From: DASPXY01 sp038227745
GTDB taxonomy: Bacteria > Planctomycetota > Planctomycetia > Gemmatales > Gemmataceae
Reading direction: 5' to 3'
Assembly: GCA_038227745.1 (NCBI GenBank)
Contig: JBBRPS010000368.1
Location: forward strand, 1 to 9,840
DNA: 9,840 bases
Below the pieces are notes generated by a model that saw only the letters and a list, made by a program, of their open reading frames with translations, searched no databases and had not been told where the DNA came from. This document shows positions 5,198 to 9,840 of the stretch, in pieces. A program made the position numbers and the translations under genes. Numbering within the stretch: position 1 is the first letter of the stretch; each line of letters begins with the position of its first letter.

Positions 5198-7504
5198 TCA
5201 CCCCGCCATCTGCATGGTCCCGCGCATCTGCATCGGCTGGAACAGGATCCAGATCCCCGCCGCGAACAGCAGGGCCATCAGCAGCGCCCACGGCGCGAAG
5301 GCCCGCAGCGCCTGCGGCAGCCGCGGCGACTGCGACACGGCGATGCGATAGCCCGTGTACAGCGACAGCAGCAGTCCCACGTCCAGGAAGAGGATTTCCA
5401 GGCGCAGCAGCCAGTCGGCGGCGGGCCGGCAGCAGTCGCACAGCCACTCCGGCGCTCCGAATAGGCTCCCTCCCAGGTCGGCGGCGAAGCGCTGTGCCGC
5501 GGGGACCGCCGCGTCGTACCCCGTCAGAAAGTGGAAGCCGTAATGCGCGCACCACATGCCGAAGCCCAGCGGGACGAGCGCATAGGAGTAGCGCGTCGCC
5601 ACTTCGAGGCGGCGCGCTTTCAGCCCGCCCCAGCGCCGGCTCAGCGCAGCCGCGGTGCCGACGACCAGCAACGGCAGCACGACCAGGGCGAGGGTGTACA
5701 GCGCCGTCGTCACCAGGAACGGACCGGCGAGTCCCACCAGAGATGCGAGCCGGTCGCGCCATTCGACGATCGGCCCGACCATGCCCGCCGCGTTGGCGAA
5801 GGCGCCGAACACCAGGACCAGCACCAGGGCCGCGAGGTCCGGCCGCTTGCCGAACCGCCCGATGCCGGAGCGCGACGGGTCGCGCGCCAACTCCGCGCCG
5901 GGGGCGACGACCACGATGCCGATATTGTCGTGCGGGCAAGCGTGGATGCAGTCGAGGCAGAATGTGCAGTCCATGTTGCCGGCCTTGCGCGGCAGGAACA
6001 GGTGCAGCTCACAGCCGAGGATGCCGTCGCGGCCGCGGATGCAGTCCTTGGTGCGGCACGTCGCGCATACGGCCGGGTCGCGCACCTTGACCTCCAGCGG
6101 CGACACGAGCGACTGCACGAAATGGAACTGGCCGATGGGACAGACGTACTTGCAAAACGAGGCCCCGCGGAACAGGCCGTCGATGGCGAACGCCGCGACG
6201 AAGTAGCCCACCGCGAGCCACGCCGTCCACCACGGGCTGTCCCACAGGGCGAAGGCCTCGTAGGCCCAGAGGAACAGCACGAGCAGGGCGACGGCGAGCC
6301 ACTTGCTCCGCAGCCAGCGCGGCCAGGCGCGACCGGCCGGCAGCCAGCGGCGGGCGAGCGTGCGCGGCAGCATGAACGGGCACGCCATGCAGAAGACGTT
6401 GCCCGCCACGAGCAGTCCGAGGATCACGAGGCCGCGCCAGTGAATCCACGGCAGCACGCCGGCGAGGTTCATCGGGCTGACCTGGGGGCCGGCCAGGCCG
6501 TCGTAAATCACCGCCGCGGCCAGCAGCAGCAGCGGGAGTTGCAGCGCGACTCGGGCGTGGCGCCAGCGCAGGAAGCGGCCGAGCAGCGGCACGCGCAGCA
6601 GATCGAACCCGCTCCGCGCGGGCACAGGCGGCGCGACCAGCGGCAGCGAGAGCCGGCCGCCTTCAAGTCGCGGGCGTGTCGCCCCTTTCGTCTCGCCGTA
6701 GAGCAGCCGCACGCCGATGCAGAACAGCGGCACGAGGTAGGCGAGCGACCCCGGCACCCACATGAGCACGCCCGCGGCGCCCTGGTCCTCCAGCGCCGAC
6801 ATGCCCCCCAGGCGCGGCATTGAAGCATAGTGCGGATACAGCAGCGCGTCCGAAAAGGCCAGGACAGCCGACAGGATGGTGTTCTGCACGTCGGCGAGGA
6901 TCAGGTACGGAATCAGCAGCCACTCCGACCAGCGCGGGCGGCTGGGGTAGGGCCGAACGACGCAGTACCAGAACAGCAGGCCGGTGCCGAGGAACGACAG
7001 GTGCTGCAGGACGTGCCAGGCGTCCGAACCCAGGGCCAGTTCATACGGCCCCGGCAGGTGCCAGCCCCACGTCGCCACGGTGAAGAGCAGCCAGGCCGCG
7101 ACCGGGTGCGTCAGGCGCGCGAAGAGGCGGCGCAGCGGGCGCGCGCGCACCAGCGGGATGGCCCAGGACAGGCGGACCGGCCGCGGCAGTCCGAGGAGCA
7201 GCGGCGAGAGCGGTATCCCGAGCCACAGCAGCGGCGGCACGACCATCATCAGCAGCAGGTGCTGCGTCATGTGGGCCTGCAAGAGCAGCGCGGCGAACGG
7301 CTCGATCGGCGAGGCCAGCGCCAGGAACAGCGCCGCCAGCCCGCCCAGGAATGCGGCTGGCTGGCCGGCAGTCCAGCGGCGCGGGTCGCGGCGGCGGAGC
7401 GCCCGCCAGCCGCGCAGGTAGATAGCCGCTGTCAGAAGGAGAGAAAAGACGAGCCACGGCGCGGACGGCCAGGAGCGCAGGACGGCGTCGAAGGTCGGGT
7501 TCAT
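5198..7504 (-). CDS. Fusion of CtaG-type cytochrome oxidase assembly protein with a membrane 4Fe-4S (NapH/CcoG-like) protein
   Basis: This 768-residue polytopic protein has two halves. Residues 1 to about 270 match Caa3_CtaG-type copper assembly proteins: HMTQHLLLMMVVPPLLW (H78, H82), a WGWHLPGPYELAL loop (H149), and DAWHVLQHLSFLGTGLLFW (H164, H168). After a linker, about 310-730 is a membrane iron-sulfur region like NapH/NosR/CcoG: two paired-cysteine membrane edges (C372/C375 and C451/C455, CKYVCP), then CATCRTKDC (480-488) with C498, and a full C-x2-C-x2-C-x3-CP ferredoxin motif at 513-524. A later CDCC (689-692) and a Met-rich end (MQMRGTMQM) are added. It would act in the cytoplasmic membrane. 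I infer delivery and perhaps reduction of copper for a haem-copper oxidase, as CcoG reduces copper for cbb3 oxidase. The ATG at 7502-7504 overlaps the cytochrome b/c stop (ATGA); the ribosome site is weak, consistent with coupling. Confidence 0.85.
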   Translation of the reverse strand: MNPTFDAVLRSWPSAPWLVFSLLLTAAIYLRGWRALRRRDPRRWTAGQPAAFLGGLAALFLALASPIEPFAALLLQAHMTQHLLLMMVVPPLLWLGIPLSPLLLGLPRPVRLSWAIPLVRARPLRRLFARLTHPVAAWLLFTVATWGWHLPGPYELALGSDAWHVLQHLSFLGTGLLFWYCVVRPYPSRPRWSEWLLIPYLILADVQNTILSAVLAFSDALLYPHYASMPRLGGMSALEDQGAAGVLMWVPGSLAYLVPLFCIGVRLLYGETKGATRPRLEGGRLSLPLVAPPVPARSGFDLLRVPLLGRFLRWRHARVALQLPLLLLAAAVIYDGLAGPQVSPMNLAGVLPWIHWRGLVILGLLVAGNVFCMACPFMLPRTLARRWLPAGRAWPRWLRSKWLAVALLVLFLWAYEAFALWDSPWWTAWLAVGYFVAAFAIDGLFRGASFCKYVCPIGQFHFVQSLVSPLEVKVRDPAVCATCRTKDCIRGRDGILGCELHLFLPRKAGNMDCTFCLDCIHACPHDNIGIVVVAPGAELARDPSRSGIGRFGKRPDLAALVLVLVFGAFANAAGMVGPIVEWRDRLASLVGLAGPFLVTTALYTLALVVLPLLVVGTAAALSRRWGGLKARRLEVATRYSYALVPLGFGMWCAHYGFHFLTGYDAAVPAAQRFAADLGGSLFGAPEWLCDCCRPAADWLLRLEILFLDVGLLLSLYTGYRIAVSQSPRLPQALRAFAPWALLMALLFAAGIWILFQPMQMRGTMQMAG

Positions 7505-8982
7505 CGCTTGGGCCTGTCCGGCGCGTGGGCCGGCGGCGGCGGCGGGGCTGCGGGCGAGCGCGCCGGCGCCTGGCCCGCGGGCCGCAGGCTCACCAGGAAA
7601 TCGACCAGCGCCGTCACCTGCGCGGGCCGAAGCTGCTTGCCGTACGCGGGCATGTCGCCGCCGCCCTGGATCACCTGGCGGATCAGGTCGTCGCGCGTCA
7701 GCCGCACGCCGACCGCGGTCAGGTCGGGGCCGCGCTGGCCGCCGCTGCCCTCCAGCGCGTGGCAGTTACGGCACTGCTTGTTCTGGAACACGACCATCCC
7801 TTGCAGCCGCAGAGGCGTCGAGTTTTTGACCATCTTCTCCGGCACCGGCTGGCCGCTCCAGGCGTCCATGGCCGGCGACCACGGCGCGTTGGCGCCGTAC
7901 CACGTCAGCACGCCCAGGATGGTGAAGATCACGATCACCGACAGCACCGCGACCGGCCGGCGGCTGGGGGCGCGCTCGCCGCGGCTGCTCAGGAACGGAA
8001 CCGCGATCAGCCCGCCGACCAGCAGCACGGGGAAGACGAGGATGATGAACGTCTCCGCCCAGGCCGGGCTGAGCGACAGCAGGCCGAACAGCCAGAGGAA
8101 GTACCAGTCGGGCCGCGGGTTGGCCGGGATCAGCGACGGGTCGGGCGGGGCCCCCGGCCCCTTCGGCCCCCACACCGCCGAGATGATGACGACAACGAGG
8201 ACCGTCAGGGCGGAGAAGAAGACGTCCTTGCGCATGGCGTCGCCGAAGAACGGCACGCCGCGGGCCAACTCCTTCTCGTACTGTTCGTCGTACGTCTTCG
8301 GATCGACCGGCTGCCCCGGCACCGGCGCCTCGCTGACGCCGCGCCTGTACACGAGCCACAGGTGGATCGCCAGGAAGAACAGCAGCAGGCCGGGGACGAC
8401 GAAGACGTGCAGGGTGAAGAAGCGGCTCAGGGTGTCGCCGCCGATCACCGGGCCGCCGAGGAGGAACTGGACCAGGTGGCCGCCGACGCCCGGCACCCGC
8501 CCCATCATCGACGCGCCGACGCTGACGCCCCAGTAGGCGTCGCCGTCCCAGCGCAGCACCTGCCCGGTGAAAGCCATGCCGAGCGTGAGCAGCAGCAGGA
8601 ACACGCCGACGACCCAGGTCAGCTCACGCGGATATTTGAACGCGCCGAAGAGGAAGACCTGCGTCATGTGGACGAGGACCATGACGACCATGGCGGTGGC
8701 GCCCCAGTTGTGCAGGGCACGCAGGAACCAGCCCATCGGCTGCTCGAAGTTCAGGTACTGGAGGCTCTCGTAAGCCTGGTCGGCGCTGGGCACGTAGACG
8801 AGGGCCAGGCCGATGCCGGTAAGGATCTGGAGGAGGAGCAGCGTGAGCGAGGCGCTGCCGAAGATGTACCACCAGCCCAGCGGCCCGGCGGAGCTGCGGG
8901 GGATGGGGTGCTCCATGACGGGCAGCAGGGCCTCGCGCAACTTCAGCCGGGCGTCCAGCCATGCCCAGATCCGCTTCAGCAT
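7501..8982 (-). CDS. Cytochrome b (b6-like) fused to C-terminal cytochrome c domain
   Basis: The 493-residue protein is the core of a quinol:cytochrome c oxidoreductase. About 25-360 is cytochrome b with both N- and C-terminal parts in one chain. Haem ligands are H91/H105 in helix B and H192/H207 in helix D; 14 residues separate the second pair, as in cytochrome b6, against 13 in bc1. The Qo motif is PDWY (291-294) instead of PEWY. The position where b6f cytochrome b6 carries the haem c-i cysteine reads WYIFGSAS, with no cysteine. About 388-466 is a class I cytochrome c with CRNCH (404-408) and a likely Met ligand in MPAYG (M444). A Pro/Ala-rich tail ends the protein. I chose ATG 8980-8982 because GGGAGGA lies 6 bases upstream; an earlier ATG would start inside repeat DNA. 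The Rieske partner is the preceding gene. Confidence 0.93.
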   Translation of the reverse strand: MLKRIWAWLDARLKLREALLPVMEHPIPRSSAGPLGWWYIFGSASLTLLLLQILTGIGLALVYVPSADQAYESLQYLNFEQPMGWFLRALHNWGATAMVVMVLVHMTQVFLFGAFKYPRELTWVVGVFLLLLTLGMAFTGQVLRWDGDAYWGVSVGASMMGRVPGVGGHLVQFLLGGPVIGGDTLSRFFTLHVFVVPGLLLFFLAIHLWLVYRRGVSEAPVPGQPVDPKTYDEQYEKELARGVPFFGDAMRKDVFFSALTVLVVVIISAVWGPKGPGAPPDPSLIPANPRPDWYFLWLFGLLSLSPAWAETFIILVFPVLLVGGLIAVPFLSSRGERAPSRRPVAVLSVIVIFTILGVLTWYGANAPWSPAMDAWSGQPVPEKMVKNSTPLRLQGMVVFQNKQCRNCHALEGSGGQRGPDLTAVGVRLTRDDLIRQVIQGGGDMPAYGKQLRPAQVTALVDFLVSLRPAGQAPARSPAAPPPPPAHAPDRPKR

Positions 8983-8988
8983 TGATTG

Positions 8989-8995
8989 TCCTCCC
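8989..8995 (-). promoter_or_regulatory. Ribosome binding site of the cytochrome b/c gene
   Basis: GGGAGGA on the minus strand, 6 bases before the ATG at 8980-8982. It fixes the start of the fused cytochrome and rules against the longer frame that begins in the repeat cluster at 9069. Confidence 0.7.
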
Positions 8996-9021
8996 GTTTC
9001 AGTCGCTTCTCTTGGCGCGAG

Positions 9022-9130
9022 CCGGGTTGACACAAGCCCGAAGCGCAAGCGAGGGATCCTTCTGGTCACACAAGCCCGAAGCGCAAGCGAGGGACTCCCT
9101 CGCTTGCGCTTCGGGCTTGTGTCAACCCGG
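9022..9130. repeat. Planctomycete dispersed repeat cluster: three copies, perfect 35-nt inverted repeat
   Basis: A 27-base core beginning ACACAAGCCCGAAGCGCAAG occurs at 9030-9056 and 9068-9094 in direct orientation and at 9096-9122 inverted. The outer pair extends to a perfect 35-base inverted repeat (9022-9056 with 9096-9130). The inner pair (9068-9094 with 9096-9122) is an almost contiguous palindrome with a single base between the arms. In mRNA two mutually exclusive long hairpins are therefore possible. The core is one I recognise from many planctomycete genomes, where it yields spurious peptides such as ARSASEG or SPKRKRG. It lies in the gap between the Rieske and cytochrome b/c genes, and its right arm supplies the last two codons and the stop of the Rieske gene. 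Confidence 0.9.
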
Positions 9131-9673
9131 GTGCCGCAGGGTGTCGTTCAGCGTCGGCAGGTGCGGCGCCTGGATCTCCAGCTGGCCGTCGCGCACACGC
9201 CAGACGCAGTGAAACAGGCCGCGCGGCGGCGGCCCCGAGGCGTGCTCGCCGTCCTCGTAGTAGACGCCGCCGTGACACGGACACATGAACAGGCCGGACT
9301 GCGGGAACCACGACACCGGACAGCCCAGGTGCGTGCAGTTGACCGCGAAGACCTGGAACTCATCCCTGCCCAGGAAGCGCACGTAAACGCCGGTCTGAGC
9401 GGTCATGCCGTCCCACGGTTGCCCCAGCGGGTTGGCGAAGGTCACCAGCCGCGTCTCGCCCTGCGGAAATTCGTTCACCCGCCCCAGCGTCAGCCACATC
9501 TCGCGCCGCTTCCGCAGCGGGCCGAACAGGTAGGCCCCGAACGGGACCACGACGGCCAGCGCCGCCAGGCCGCCCACTAGCCAGGTCAGGATCTTGAAGA
9601 AGCTCCGCCGGTCGGGGGCCGGCGTCGGCGTGGAACTGGACGAGTGGGACATCGCTCGGGGCTCCTCGGTCAT
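9122..9673 (-). CDS. Rieske 2Fe-2S iron-sulfur protein
   Basis: The 183-residue protein is the Rieske subunit of the quinol:cytochrome c oxidoreductase, passing electrons from quinol at the Qo site to cytochrome c. Residues 21-27 (DRRSFFK) form a twin-arginine-type motif before a membrane anchor (about 29-51). The cluster box is CTHLGC (113-118) and CPCHGG (131-136): C113, H115, C131 and H134 hold the 2Fe-2S cluster, and C118 with C133 would form the usual disulfide. A GPPPRGL loop (147-153) follows, as expected. The ATG at 9671-9673 has a strong GGAGG 5 bases upstream and overlaps the stop of the upstream cytochrome gene (ATGA). The last residues Pro-Gly and the TGA come from repeat DNA, so the original C-terminus may have been slightly different. 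The cytochrome b/c gene begins 139 bases downstream. Confidence 0.94.
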   Translation of the reverse strand: MTEEPRAMSHSSSSTPTPAPDRRSFFKILTWLVGGLAALAVVVPFGAYLFGPLRKRREMWLTLGRVNEFPQGETRLVTFANPLGQPWDGMTAQTGVYVRFLGRDEFQVFAVNCTHLGCPVSWFPQSGLFMCPCHGGVYYEDGEHASGPPPRGLFHCVWRVRDGQLEIQAPHLPTLNDTLRHPG

Positions 9674-9840
9674 GGGTTCCTCCCCTCGCGCCACGCGGCG
9701 AGCAGCGCCACCAGGTCGGCGACTTCCGGGGAGGTCAGCGGTCGGAAATCCTTGCCCCGGCCGTCGGTGCCCGCGTAATTCGGCATCCCGAGGTCGGGCC
9801 GGCCGGTGATGATGATCCGCCGTAACACCTGGTCGCTCAG
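9670..9840 (-). CDS. C-type cytochrome, C-terminal part (partial at window edge)
   Basis: The last 56 residues of a protein enter from the right edge and stop at TGA (9670-9672), overlapping the Rieske ATG by the ATGA arrangement. They read like the end of a class I cytochrome c: VLRRIIITGRPDLGMPNYAG, where the Met of GMPNY would be the sixth haem ligand, then LTSPEVADLVALLAAWR, the usual C-terminal helix. The CxxCH motif must lie beyond the window. As the first visible gene of the operon it probably supplies an electron-transfer cytochrome, possibly one with several haem domains, for the same quinol-oxidising complex. The total length and its start are unknown. Confidence 0.75.
   Translation of the reverse strand: MSDQVLRRIIITGRPDLGMPNYAGTDGRGKDFRPLTSPEVADLVALLAAWREGRNP
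9679..9683 (-). promoter_or_regulatory. Ribosome binding site of the Rieske gene
   Basis: GGAGG within GAGGGGAGGAA on the minus strand, 5 bases before the ATG at 9671-9673 and inside the end of the upstream cytochrome gene. It decides the start over an in-frame GTG at 9692-9694. Confidence 0.65.

Noticed and set aside
5531..8536. Long plus-strand open frames (5531-6823, 6830-8536 and neighbours)
   Set aside because: They mirror the strongly supported membrane-protein genes on the minus strand. Their products are Arg/Gln/Pro-rich low-complexity sequences with no motifs.
8983..9069. Longer N-terminus for the cytochrome b/c protein
   Set aside because: The extra 29 residues are translated repeat DNA (RLRFGLVSTR is a known repeat-derived peptide type), while the ATG at 8982 has a strong ribosome binding site.
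9022..9130. CRISPR-like array
   Set aside because: There are only three copies, in mixed orientation, with spacers of 11 and 1 bases. This is a palindromic dispersed repeat, not a CRISPR array.

Overview
The window is high-GC bacterial DNA that reads as planctomycete, most likely Gemmata-like. Three things point there. There is an ECF sigma factor beside a Ser/Thr kinase that carries its own anti-sigma-type zinc motif. The short dispersed repeat with core AAGCCCGAAGCGCAAGCGAG, which I know from planctomycete genomes, occurs three times. The respiratory genes are of unusual fused kinds. This assignment is inference; there is no rRNA or other marker here. Nearly every supported gene lies on the minus strand, so transcription runs from high to low coordinates.

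Right half (4640-9840): a tightly packed respiratory operon. In order of transcription it holds the 3' end of a c-type cytochrome gene, a Rieske iron-sulfur protein, a b6-like cytochrome b fused to a C-terminal cytochrome c, a 768-residue fusion of a CtaG-type copper assembly protein with a polyferredoxin-like membrane iron-sulfur protein, and a small FixH/YtkA-like membrane-anchored protein. Two junctions are ATGA overlaps. The first genes make a quinol:cytochrome c oxidoreductase of the b/c-fusion kind. The last two look like maturation factors for a copper-containing haem oxidase and echo the ccoG-ccoH (fixGH) pair. A striking repeat cluster (35-nt perfect inverted repeat, three copies of a 27-nt core) sits between the Rieske and cytochrome b genes and supplies the Rieske stop codon.

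Middle (1485-4622): a regulatory pair. An ECF sigma factor with a recognisable promoter upstream is followed by a large receptor-type Ser/Thr kinase. The kinase has an N-terminal zinc-finger anti-sigma-like motif, a kinase domain with all key residues, one membrane span and a long outer region ending in a cysteine-bearing domain that resembles a small planctomycete secreted protein (DUF6370-like).

Left part (1-1460): a worn accessory zone of visibly lower G+C. It holds an intact addiction-module antitoxin gene whose ParE/RelE toxin partner is cut after about 28 codons, apparently by the end of a mobile element at the window edge. It also holds a second, 919-bp-displaced copy of the antitoxin gene start and its upstream region, now fused in frame to a fragment of a phosphoribosyltransferase-like (PRTase-CE-like) protein. 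The best leads for novelty are the CtaG/iron-sulfur fusion with its FixH-like partner, the chimeric antitoxin-PRTase reading frame, and the Rieske/cytochrome b intergenic repeat.
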